The position numbers and the translations under genes are program-made. From contig QANY01013229.1 of NCBI GenBank assembly GCA_003255025.1, positions 496,001-560,000 of the forward strand: a DNA stretch of 64,000 nucleotides, written 5' to 3'. Below are positions 47,262 to 58,413 of the stretch, one piece after another. The first letter of the stretch is position 1. Every line of letters starts with the position of its first letter. The notes below the pieces were generated by a model, which had not been told where the DNA came from, searched no databases, and saw only the letters and a program-made list of their open reading frames with translations. Source of the stretch: Datisca glomerata (Eukaryota; Streptophyta; Magnoliopsida; Cucurbitales; Datiscaceae).

Positions 47262-48060
47262 TTTGATAAGTGTTGGAAAAATAGCCATTTTGACCACATT
47301 TAAAGCACTTAATTTTACTCTTATCAATAAATATTTTATTGAATTTTCTTCTAGAATAATTTTTATTTTTAAGAAAATATTTGTCAAAATTTTCATTTTT
47401 AGAAAAGTATTTGTCAAAATTTTATTTTTATTTTTGTTGCATTTTCTCCTATAACGTTTGTAACTCCTTCTAGGATTTAGATGATAATTTTTTATATTCT
47501 TTTAGGAAGGAGAAATAACAGGTAAACCATATTGCTCGTAGAATTTTCCTAATTCATATTTGATAATTTTATTTTTTTAAAATTGTTTATTGATTTTCAT
47601 GTCTATGCACATTTTTAGACCTTTCTTTTGTATTGTAGTGATTAATGTAGCGTAGGTAAGACTATTATAGTCTACGTTTCATTGGTCATTACTAATGAGT
47701 GTCCTAATTTTATAGGCAAAAAAATTGGGTAAGCCATCGATAAATTTTTCCTTCTAAAAGGGTTGATTCATATTATCCATTGTCATTACTCTGGAAAAAA
47801 ATATATTTTTGTACCAGTCAAAATCACATAGGGTTGGGCGCTTAAGATTGATTAATTGATCATGGATACACGAAGTAATATTACTTGGCGTTCAAATAAT
47901 ATGTTCAATCTGGTGTAAAAAAAGTGTATTGATGGCATCAGGCATTGTTTCTTGATCCTCTCCAATAATTGAGGTTCCTTCAGTATCAATCTTCACTATT
48001 GAAAGGATGGTATTTTTGGATTCTTTTTGCATATTTTTTTCCACCAGGAACGAAGCATTC
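47262..48060 (-). pseudogene. Caulimovirid coat region and mutated zinc knuckle (copy 3)
   Basis: The knuckle near 47,310-47,265 reads CFKCGQNGYFSNTY. The His and last Cys of the CCHC pattern are both changed to Tyr, each explicable by one transition. The coat core upstream has several stops. Confidence 0.82.
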
Positions 48061-49379
48061 CTATGAATCCAGTGACTAAAAGTTTGATTACCTCATTGTG
48101 AGGCAAAATGTGTGTAATAATATAACTGTTGGCTACCATCGCCATGTGTTGTAATTTGTAGAAGGCTTTTTGTTATAAAATCCCATCAATATTTCATTCG
48201 TATAATTTTTCTGAAGAAACATAAAATTGATTAACAAAAGAAGATTCAGTTATTTGAATGTCTAGAGGAATAAGTTTTTTATGTAACTTTCTTTCCAATT
48301 TATTAATTTCTAAATTTTTAAATAATTTTTCAATATTATGAATGTTTGAAGATTCATGAATTGTGGAGGATTCATAGGTGGATTTTGACCTATGACTTTC
48401 TGATACTGAACTACTGTCTTGATTAATATCCTTAACAGAAAATGATGATTCAAAGTAGTTTTATCTGAAAAATTTATTAAAGATGTTTTTTTCAGAGATT
48501 CATTGGGTTTAGATTCATAGAGATCATCAACTTTATTTTCAATTTTGTCTAATTATTTTCTTATTGTTATAAACTTTGATTGGTGTAATTAAGTTATTCA
48601 AAAACTTTTTTATTGTGTTTTTTACTTTGAAATCTTAAAAGAAGAAGCAGTGATTAAATAAGTTTTATGATTGATTATATTTTTTGTAGGTAGTCGATGA
48701 CTAGTAGACATGACACTTGAGTCTTCCTTGACACATTTATATTTGGAAACTACTTTAATATTTTTCTCATAAATGTCCTCGATATGATCAAGGAAAAACA
48801 TATCAACTCTAAATTCTTGCATTAACACTTTCTATTATGTAAATATGATTTTTTATCCATATTATATGCACTCTATGAACCTATTATGTCTATTGAGATT
48901 AGGTGGGGTCATTCATGTGTTGGGTTAAACCCTCCCAATCAGGTTTGTATTCTAGGCTTATGGTGCCTAAATTTAAAACTAAGAGTTGAGGTTTAGCATG
49001 AGATAAGGTTCATTTGAAATCCGATTCAGTGGGTGCTTTAGCTTCGTAAGATTATTCAGACTTATTACCAAAGACTGACTGACTGACTTGAGAATTTGTG
49101 GCTATGGTTTTAAGTCTTAAATTTTTTATTTTTAAACTTTCTAATTCTTGTTCTAATTGTTGAATCTTAAGATCTTGATCATTTGTTAATAATGATCAAG
49201 AAAAGAAATTTCTTGGAGTGCTTGACTGGCTAAACTCCCTAATTTGAGGATTATAAATAGAAGATTGGAAATTAATTTTAACAGTACCATCCATGTATTG
49301 TTGGATGTAATCAATATCTTCAATTGAGTGTTGATTGGAGTGGGTTGGTTTGCATTAGTTAAAAGCTAATTTGTAGGTA

Positions 49380-50098
49380 AATTAATTTCAGACCACATGA
49401 TAGTTTTAGGAACTCTAATATTGGCATAAGTTTGGCTAGATTGGATCAACATGGTTTGATTTTTGGGATTCCTATTGATGAATTGGAAGTTCATATTGGT
49501 TTTGGTAACTTTGCAATGTATTCTAAAAATCAAAGTTAGGGGTTGGACACCTTCTAAGATCCAACCCCTAGTTTTGATCTTTGAAGTTAAAAAATTTAAA
49601 AATATGGAGGTCTGTTAAATTAACAGACAAATCTGGAAAACAATCGAAATGAATTGGACTATTATAAAATGATGATTCAATTAATCCTAAAATACTATCA
49701 TTAAAGCATCTCGCAAGGCAAACAAGACAAATGTATTTTTGTCTCTCCTTGTGAGTGGTTTAGCTCCAATATGGACTAAACTAAAGTGAAAGAAATTTAA
49801 TCCTTCTTCAATGTGATGCTTAATTGCATTAGAGGGAAATAATTGACATGTTTCATGCTATTTCTCAAGAACATATATTTTTTCAATTGTTTTTACATGA
49901 TGCTGAGGTTTGAAGAAAGCAACAAATCATGTTGATTTATAAATTTTTTTTACTAAAGATTCTGAGCATATTTCATACCCGTTGATCTACTAGATTATCT
50001 GCTAAGTATTCAAAGTTTTGTTCATTAATTATTTCAAGTATTGTATTAATTGTAGACCTATTGCTACAAATAGAATTACTTCTAAATAATCTATTCAT
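49380..50098 (-). pseudogene. Caulimovirid movement protein (copy 3), broken
   Basis: ATG at 50,098 followed by NRLFRSNS, as in copy 1. Later blocks SILGLIESS and SPIHFDCFPDLSVNL are visible (~49,700-49,620). Many stops. Confidence 0.78.
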
Positions 50099-50540
50099 TG
50101 CTCAAAATAACTAAATTATTCTTATGATTGAAAATTTCATATTGTATATTGATTATTAAACCTGCTATGACTTCTACAACCTCCAATGAAGTCGACTCTT
50201 CTCCCATTTTCCCCTACAACTACCCTCGGGATTTACATATCTAAGAGATCTTATTTGGGTGCCTGAAGTAAACCAAATAGAAACTGTTACGTCAGATTAA
50301 CAGATTAGATAATCAAAGATTACTGAGAAATAATCAAGCATAAAAATAATCAGTTACTTGGGCGGAGAGTGAGATTAGACAAAAGTAATTATTCAAGTAA
50401 GCAATTAAGCAAAAATAAAAGCAAGAATCAGACATAAAGGCGGTGAGAATAATAATTATGGAGATTAATTAAGCAAATAGTAAATACCCTACCAGGTTTG
50501 GCTCTAACCTTTTTGAAAGAGTAAATACCCTATCAGGTTT

Positions 50541-50553
50541 GACTCTGATACCA
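50541..50553 (-). promoter_or_regulatory. Caulimovirid primer-binding site, copy 3
   Basis: The minus strand reads TGGTATCAGAGTC, one mismatch from the copy 1 site. A partial duplicate ('aaataccctaccaggtttggctct') lies ~35 bp away at ~50,484-50,507. Confidence 0.85.
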
Positions 50554-50789
50554 AAAGGGTGAAAATGCATATAAAGATACGAGAATTCAAATATTATTGA
50601 AGGAAAATAAACTTACACGTATTGAAAATTATTTTACAACAATTAATTAGTACTCTCGCTCACTAATTAACGTTGAGGAAGAAGAAGAATGAAGATTACA
50701 AAAGAGGAGGAAGAAGAATGATTTGTTTCAAAACAAGTTTCTCTCAAAACCGTTAAGAGTGGAAACAAGTTCTAAGGTAAAACTATGAA

Positions 50790-51997
50790 TGGACCACCAT
50801 TTTAAGAACCAATTTAGAAAACTAATTTTGAAAATTTTATCAAAATTTATGAACCATGAATGGGAAAAATCACTATTTTGATGCAGGAAAATCATGTGCC
50901 AAGCGTTAATATAGTCAAAATAATTATATTATTTTTTATTTAAAAGATTTTTGAAACTTGAAGGATAGGCTCTCCAATCCTCCATAGTTATGATTCTGAT
51001 GATATAGAAAGAATGGTAAAAGATTCTTTCCTTAGAATATTTTATTGTGCTAATATTTATGGATTTTGTTTATGAGAGAATGTTTCTGTAGAAACTGAGA
51101 TTTTTGTCATTGTGTCCAGGGACATAATAAAATTCGGGAATTAAATAGGCTTTGGCAATTTGGGCAGGATCATTCAAATGAGCAAATGGAGGCTCAATAT
51201 GGAAGAGACTATTGTTGGGCATTTTTTGAATATAAAAGGATGATTTTCTGTAATTTGTAATTGGTTGGTCAAGCGATTGAGTATTTGAGAAGGAGTCAAA
51301 TTGGTTGACCAGAGCTGATTGGTAATTGGGTCAGATGGACCCAAGTATTATTAATTGAGCTTGGTTAAGAGTAGAAGACTCCTATTTAATTTTGACCTTA
51401 AGGGCCAATTGTGGAATCAAAAACTCTTCTATAATTGAACAGTTCATCATTCTTATATGATTTCTAATAGCGATACTGATTCTTTTAGTTAAAGATTTCA
51501 CAGCATGCCTATGACCTTTTTGAAATCCATCAGGCATGACAAAGAAAATTCCTTCCAATATTAGAAATTCTTTTATTGTTTTGTCTGAAAATTCAATTTC
51601 GAAAATTGCTTGTCCCAAAAGGTTCATAGTTAAAAAATTTCTGTTATCATACCATATTTGATTATCCTTGTGAAAACCTATTTTTCTACTTTTTTTCATA
51701 CCATTGAATTAGTGCTGCATTGAAGTCATGCTTCAACCCAATATCTTCCAAAATTTCATCCAATTCATTAATCCAAGCATTTCTTGGATACTCAAATCCA
51801 TTATGACTATAATGAATGAATGAGAGTTTTGAGCAAAAAGCGGCTTCCCTACCATTGAGCTTCTTGATTTTGAAGGAATTTTGGTTGAGTATTCTAGGTT
51901 CTATCTTTCCATATTCTGATAGGTCAGAATTCTCAAATTCATCCATTGTAGAATCTCGGAATGATTTCCTGCGTAAATATATGAGAAAGAAAGTCAT
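50790..51997 (-). pseudogene. Caulimovirid downstream ORF with long N-terminal part (copy 4)
   Basis: The longest version of this ORF. 51,997-51,686 and 51,699-51,382 are two overlapping open frames separated by a single frameshift near 51,690. Neither this N-terminal part (EFENSDLSEYGKIEPRIL, KLNGREAAF, FEYPRNAWINEL, FFVMPDGFQKGHRH) nor its ~600 bp exists in copies 1 and 5. The shared C-terminal part follows with stops (NQFDSF, FYRNILS, Trp-rich WFLKWW). Family unknown to me. The upstream 'tttacgcag|ga' looks like a splice acceptor. Confidence 0.7.
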
Positions 51998-52029
51998 GAA
52001 TTGAATTAATAATAAATTAAATATTGAAA

Positions 52030-52690
52030 TTAAAAGTGCTGAGAATAGACTACTACCTATAAGAACTTGTTTGAAAGTAATATTTTTACATACGAAACAT
52101 ATTTTACAGATTTACAGTTAATTTTTTAAAGAAATTATTGATTTAATAAAGTAAATTATATGATTTGGTTAATTGCCTTAATAATGAAATAATAAATTCC
52201 AAGTCCTGGAAATATATTATTAGATTGAAATAAATTTATTTTTCTTGCAAAGATAACTAAACTATTTTATTTTATTATCTTGACAAACAATTTAAAGTGT
52301 TTCTAGTATTTAGAGAAAACATTACTAATGCAAACAACTGAGAAATTCAACCAATATTATTTAACAAAATAAGAATATTATTAATGCAATCAATCGAGAA
52401 ATCAACGAATTGGTTGAAAATTTCATTCATTGTACTTGGAACATTTTAAAGGTCAAATGACATTATTTTCCATTTATAGCGACCAAATACAATTTTGTAT
52501 TTATCAATTTTATTTATCTGGATTTGTCAAAATCCTGATTTTATTTCAAACTTAGTGAATACAACAACATCTTTAAGTCTATTGATTAGGTTCCTTTTGT
52601 TTGGTATTGGACATCTTGTCCATTCCAAAATATTGTTAAAGGGATTATAATTAATTACTAAACGAGGAACTCCTCGTTCAAAGATTTTAA
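52030..52690 (-). pseudogene. Caulimovirid RT/RNase H remnant (copy 4)
   Basis: Short decayed pieces align with the 32,830-33,820 region of copy 1. The RT N-terminal part and the protease-RT link are missing: at ~52,680 sequence of the RT entry runs directly into the end of the protease region. No catalytic block survives intact. Confidence 0.75.
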
Positions 52691-53215
52691 TTTGATTTTG
52701 AAGAGCAGGATTTTGAACTTGTTCTTCAGTTCTTTTGGATTTTATTTTGTCTTGCAGAAAACATTGTTGCTTTTCTTTACATTAAAATAAATTTATGGAT
52801 TTAAAAACAGAATTTTGTTTTAAAGTTTTCAATTTCTCATTGTGAGAAAAACAAAGAAATTTGAATTTTATAGGCTTATCCATGGGATAAGTAATTATCC
52901 CATCATGTTTTGTTGAAAGATAACACAGATAAATGAATGGTAAACCCAAAATTATTTTGTCCGTCATTTTTTTCACTAAGATAAGTGTTGTTTTGAAACA
53001 TATATTGTCTTGGCAAATATAAACTTTGGGGATTTGATAATTGATATGCGTTCGAGTACCATTAGCAGAGGACGGGAATTCTCTTGTCTACTTGAAATAC
53101 TTGGTAGGAAAGAATATTTCCTGCATACAATTTAAATGAGCTCCTGAATCAATAAGAGCCATTGGAATGGAGTGAAAAACCTTGAATTTATTATTCTGAC
53201 CATTATGTGCCATTT
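52691..53215 (-). pseudogene. Caulimovirid protease (copy 4)
   Basis: Keeps the catalytic stretch ALIDSGAHLNCMQE near 53,165-53,125 and the KIILGLPFI block near 52,960-52,935 (conserved ILG of retropepsins). Interrupted by stops between the two. Confidence 0.82.
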
Positions 53216-53589
53216 TTTTACTTTAACGCGATTAAGGATTTGGATGAAGTTATCATCATCTTGATTGTTGACAATAAGTTCTTCAACCTCATTATCAGAA
53301 ATTGAGAATTTACTAGGTTCTCATATTTCATGATTTTTAATTAAATTCTCTATTTTTAAAAGATTTGATTCTTTTGTTATTTTTGTGCTTGATTTTTTAA
53401 TTTTTTAATTTTAATTTTAATTTTTTTAATTTTTTTGAAGTTCCTGAAGAGTAACTTCTTTTTCATTTCCTTTAACTCTGTTGAATTTTTCAATAGTTTA
53501 TGAAAGACATGCAGTATTATTGTTAGACTTAAAAACTTTCTTCTTTTGAATTATCTTCCTAAGTCTTTGAAGGTATTCTTGTTTTAATT

Positions 53590-54700
53590 ATGAATTTTTA
53601 ATTTTACTAATTAAATCTAACAAGAGTTTGTGAAAGACTTGCAGTATTATTATTAAACTTAGAATTTTTCTTCTTCTGAATTATATCTTCCTAAGTTTTT
53701 CAACGTACTCTTGTTTTAATTCTGAATTTTCAATTTTGCTAATTAAATCTAACAAGAGATTTTCTCGTTCTTCATTTTTATTTTAAACATTAATTTTTTG
53801 ACAACAACTATCCTGCATCCCATAGAGAGTTTAGGAGAATCACTGTCAGAATTAGAAGAGCCTGATTCGTTGGATTCAACTGATTCAAATTCTCCTAACT
53901 CTTCATTACTACTCCCATAGTATTCTATTGATACTATGATTCTAAACAATTATTGTTTATCTTCTTCAGAAATTTTTAATTGATTAATTTTATTCTTTAC
54001 TTGGTAAGTGTTGGAAAAATGATAATTCTGACTACATTTGAAACACTTACTTTTACTTTTATCAATAAATTTTTTATTGAATTTTCTTCTAAAATAATTT
54101 TTATTCTTAGAGAAGTATTTGTCAAAATTTTTATTTTTATTTTTGTGGTATTTTCTCCTATAAAGTTTGTAAACTCTTTTAGGATTTAGATGAGAATTTT
54201 TCCTATTCTTTTGGGAAGGAGTAATAGCGGGGAAATCATATTGCTCGTAGAAATTATCTAATTCATATTTGACAGTTTTATTTTCTTTTTAAATTTGAAT
54301 TGTTAATTTTCATATCTATGCACATTCTTAAACCTTTCTTTGGTATGGTAGTAATTATTGTATCGTAGGTGAGAGTATTATAGTTTATATTTCCTAGGTC
54401 ATTACTAATGATTATTCTAATTTTATGGGCGAACAAAATGGGTAATCCATTGATAGATTTTTCTTTTCAAAAAGACTGATTACTATCATCCCTTGTCATT
54501 ACCCCGGACAAAAATATATTTTTGTGCTAGTCAAAATCACTTAGGGTAGGACTTCTAAGATTGGTATTGATAACATCATGCATTGTTTCTTGATCCTCTC
54601 CAATAATTGAGCATCCTTTAGTATCAATCTTTACTATTGAAATGATGGTAATTTTGGATTGTTTTATGAGATGTTTTCCCACCATGAATGAAGCATTCAT
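53590..54700 (-). pseudogene. Caulimovirid coat, zinc knuckle and linker (copy 4)
   Basis: The knuckle near 54,050-54,005 reads CFKCSQNYHFSNTY, with the last Cys changed to Tyr. The coat core (54,700-~54,290) is broken. A linker with poly-Asp/Glu-Ser character follows at 53,949-53,749 (ELGEFESVESNESGSSN). Two nearly identical stretches at ~53,500-53,620 and ~53,630-53,750 ('gaaagac(a/t)tgcagtattatt') show a local ~125-bp tandem duplication. Confidence 0.75.
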
Positions 54701-55214
54701 GTGAATCTTGTGACTAAAGTTTGATTACCTCATTGTGAGGTAAATTATGTGTGGTAATGTAATTGTTGGCTACCATAGCCATGTGCTATAATTTATTGAA
54801 GACTTCCTGTTTTGAAAGCCCATCAAATTCCATTCATATAATTTTTCTACATAAACAAAGAATTGGTTAACTAAAGATAATTCAGTAATTTGAATTTCTA
54901 AAGGAATATTCTTTTATGCTACTTCCTTTCTAATTATTTAATTAATTTTTAAATGTTTCTTTAATATTGTCAATGTTTGAATATTCATGAATTGTGGATG
55001 ATTCACAGGTTGATTCTGACCGATGACTTTCTAATTCAGAATTATTGTCTTGGTTAATAACTTTAACAAAAAAAGATGGTTCAACAGATTTATTTTTTAA
55101 TTCTTGCAACATTTTATTGATCTTCTTATATTAAGGGGAATAATACTCAGAGAAGTTTTATTTGAAAGATTTATTAAAAGTGTTTTTTTTCAAAGATTCA
55201 TTGGGTTTAGGTTA

Positions 55215-55900
55215 TTAGGGTGCATGGAGTAAACCAAATAGAAACTGATACGTCAGATTTACATATTAGAAAATAAAAGATTATAGAGAAATAATCAAGC
55301 ATAAAAATAACCATCCAGTTGGGCGGAGTGTGAGATTAAACAAAATCAATTATTCAAGTAAGCAATTAAGTAACAATAGCAACAAGAACTAGACATAAAG
55401 ACGGTGAAGAACAATAATTGTACATATATTAATTTAAACAGTAAAATACCCTACCAGGTTTGGCTTTAATACCAAAAGAGGCAGAATTGTGTAAAAAGAT
55501 GCAAGAATTCAAATATTATTGAAGGAAAATAAACTTACAAGTATTGAACAAGCCATAAAGGCGGTGAGGAGCAATAATTATAAAGATTAATTAAGCAACT
55601 AGTAAATACCCTACCAGGTTTGGCTTTGATACGAAAAGTGGCAGAATTGCGTATAATTTAAGTAATTTAATACTGGGTATTAAGATGCAAAATTTAGACA
55701 ACACCAATAGTAAAATTGTTCTTCAAGAGTAAGATTAAACTTACAAGATTGAAGAAAATTAATTGGCAATGATTAATTAGTACTCCTGCTCACTAACCAA
55801 TGTTGAAGAAAAAGAAGAAGCGACTACAAAAGAGGAGGAAGAAAGATTGATTTATTTATTTCAAAACAAGTTTTTCTCTTAAGATCGTTAAAAGTGTAAA
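55215..55900 (-). promoter_or_regulatory. Caulimovirid leader with duplicated primer site (copy 4/5 junction)
   Basis: Two degenerate primer sites at 55,461-55,474 and 55,621-55,634, ~160 bp apart, lie in duplicated leader sequence ('aaataccctaccaggtttggctt', 'ggcggtgag'). Each has one or two mismatches to TGGTATCAGAGCC. The leader pairs with 42,263-42,880 (plus strand) and 50,200-50,760. Confidence 0.82.
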
Positions 55901-56449
55901 ACCAGTTATGAGGAACAAATAGGAGAGGGTATCTTATTGATAGCTGAGAAAAGTGGAGTTTACTGGGAACCCATAACTTACCTGAACTATTCTATTCTAT
56001 AAAAGTAAAAACATGTCACATTTCTATTTTTGACTGGGAATAGTAAAAAGGATGAATAGTTGCCTAATTATTTGATAATTAGTATAATTATTACAGAAAA
56101 ATATAATTTTTACGAAGTCCCTCGATAATTGTTATCTTGGTCTTCGTGTCATCATTCTTGGAGGTCATGATTGTTGTTTGTCATTGTGACTATTGTTGTA
56201 TAATGGAGAGTGTCATTATTGTCATCCTTTGATAATAGATATCTTGGATGTTGTACCTTCATTATTGGTTGGAGAAATGATCACGGCTATTGCATTATGC
56301 TGGAGAGATATCATGATACGTCTTCAAAATTATTTGATTATTTGATTTTTGTTTATTCAGATATTGGCAGTTTGCCAAATGTGTCATCGTCATGGGGATT
56401 GATACTGTCAAATGGGTCATGTGAGTCTTGGAAATGATCATAAGCCCAT

Positions 56450-57750
56450 TGAGGAAGAATGTGACCTTATGATTTATCCTTCAATTGCTGAGAGGGAGTC
56501 TTTGATTATTGAACTTCTTGATTATTTATTTTAATTGGATGACTTGACTCTACTGATGATTTTTCAGAATCAATATTGTTGTCAAGGAGGAGAAACATTT
56601 TTTGCATCCATTCCTGCTTTAATTTGGATTTTAAATTGGTGGCCTTGGATTTTCCCTTTGGAGAATGTTTTGATTTCGGCATGGATTCTTGGGATGAACT
56701 GGATGATTTGGGATGAACTGGATTCTTGTGAGATTGGTTTCACGGGCTCATTAATTTTTAATGGATCCACCGGAGAAAGATTGGTCAATTTTAATTGTGG
56801 ATGGATATTTGCAAATTCATTGTTTATTAAGGGTTTTGAAATTATCCAAACCATTTGACATAGTATTTGTCTGGTGAGAATTTCTTCCTCAATAGAATAC
56901 TGTCATTTTAAGATCCATAGAATTTTGTATTTATTTCTAAAATAAAGTATTGGTGGAAAAAAACCTCAATTGGAGAGGGTTTGAACAATTTTAAAAATAA
57001 ATTAAAATTCTTTTAAAGTTCTATTAGGAATAATTCTAAGACAGTGTTGGGGATTGACCACCGTCTTAAAAATCATTTTGGAAGATTGACTTTGAAATTT
57101 TTATCAAAATTTAAAAACCAAGAATGAGCAAATTCACTATTTTGATGTAAGAAAATTATTTACCAGACATCAATATAGTCGAAATAATTATATTTTTTCA
57201 ATCAAAAGTGTTTTTAACCATGAATGATGGATTTTTCATTCATTCACGGTTATGATTTTAAGAATGTAGAAGGAATGATAGAAGATATTTCCTTATGAAC
57301 TTGTTATTGGACTAATATTGACTGATTTTTTTCCAAAAGAATATATTTATAGAAACTGAGTTTTTTTATCTTTGTGTCTAGGGACAAAATGGGAATCGGG
57401 AAGAAAGTGGGATTTTGCTATTTTAATTAGATTTTTCAAGTGAGCAAATGATGGCTCAATATGAAAATGATTTTTATTGGGAGTTTTCCTGAAGTAAGGA
57501 GATGATTTTTTGTATTTGGTGATTGGTTGGTTGACCAATTGTGGGTCAAAACGTTTGAAAATTGTGAATGGGTCAAATTGGTTAACCATGACTGATTGGT
57601 AATTAGGTCTGCTGGACCCAAGTATTGTCATTTATGTTTGTCTAGGAGCAGAAGACTCCTCTTTAACTTAGGACTTAAGGGCCAATTGTAGAGTCAAAAA
57701 CTCTCATTTGATCGTATTTTTTAGGCCTGGGGCCTATACCTCATCTTGAC
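56450..57750 (-). pseudogene. Caulimovirid downstream ORF (copy 5)
   Basis: 57,631-57,347 matches copy 1 (NQFDPFTIFKRFDPQL, ESYFRKTPNKN-like, SHFVPRHKDKK). 56,854-56,582 is the C-terminal Pro/Ser/Lys-rich part, followed by stops. Like copy 1, it lacks the long N-terminal part of copy 4. A splice-acceptor-like 'tttttgcag|gg' lies at its start near 57,753. Confidence 0.7.
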
Positions 57751-57889
57751 ATCCCTGCAAAAATTCACAAGTAAGAAAGTTAGGGATTAAATTATTAATG
57801 CCTTGAATGAATTCAATATCAAAATAAAAAATACTAGGAATAGACTCTCATCGAGCAAAAATATGTTTGGAGGCACTATTTTCAACATC

Positions 57890-58413
57890 CTTTTTCTAGA
57901 ACATGCTTTGTAGATTTACAATCATTTTTAAGAGAAATTTTTATTTATTAAATCATCCTGAAATTTTTGTATACACAAGACAACAGATACAAATTCCTTT
58001 TTAATTGTATTATTATTAACTTGGGATGCGAATCATGTTCCAGATGTAAATCTGACAATTTGTTCAAGAGACACTTGAGAGATTTTTTATAACAAGATAC
58101 CTCCATATCCAATTTCAGAGGCATCAATCTGGACAATCGTAAAAGAATTATTAGAGGGGATCCCGAGAAAGGGAAGTGTCTTATTATGAGTTTTAATTCT
58201 TTTCATTAAATTGGTGTTGACAGATGTCCAAGGAGGGGGATTTTTTTAAGCCTTTCAAAGAGAGGCTTGCAATCAATTCTCAACTTATTATAAAAATCAG
58301 TTATGTTATTTAAGGATCCTAGAAATCTTTGTAATTGAGTTTTGTCTAGGATTTCATCAGGAAATTTGTCAGTAAATTGTATTACCCGATCAATTGGTTT
58401 ACTTATGGAATGA
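57890..58413 (-). pseudogene. Caulimovirid RNase H fragment (copy 5)
   Basis: Contains KPIDRVIQFTDKFPDEI, LQRFLGSLNNITDFY and RIDCKPLFERLKK (58,421-58,206) and DMEVSCYKK (58,136-57,948), matching 33,330-32,870 of copy 1. It is broken by frameshifts and truncated by the gypsy insertion. Confidence 0.85.

Larger units (their letters stand above)
45131..50560 (-). mobile_element. Caulimovirid copy 3 (leader to RNase H), minus strand
   Basis: From the primer site at 50,553-50,541: movement protein, spacer, coat/zinc knuckle, protease, RT and part of RNase H, ending at ~45,131 against the inverted copy 2. All reading frames are heavily broken. It continues upstream without a break into the downstream ORF of the preceding unit (50,790-51,997), showing head-to-tail arrangement, although ~1.1 kb with the promoter is deleted between them near 50,765. 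Confidence 0.88.
50561..55640 (-). mobile_element. Caulimovirid copy 4 (internally deleted unit), minus strand
   Basis: Read from the primer sites at 55,634/55,474: leader, then a junction near 55,215 that skips the whole movement protein, spacer (55,215-~54,830), coat/zinc knuckle, protease, RT with its N-terminal half deleted near 52,680, shortened RNase H (to ~52,030), then the downstream ORF (51,997-50,790). Between neighbouring primer sites the unit is ~5.0 kb, against ~8 kb for copy 1. Confidence 0.85.
55641..58413 (-). mobile_element. Caulimovirid copy 5 (RNase H to leader), minus strand, cut by the gypsy element
   Basis: RNase H (58,413-~57,890), downstream ORF (57,750-~56,450), then upstream promoter region and leader. 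At 58,413 the sequence stops mid-gene at 'ttatggaatga' and the gypsy LTR begins. The uninterrupted equivalent 'ttatggaatgatgtatttca' is present in copy 3 near 45,367. Confidence 0.87.

Noticed and set aside
56535..56858. 107-codon plus-strand frame
   Set aside because: Antisense shadow of the minus-strand viral downstream ORF, which aligns with two other copies.
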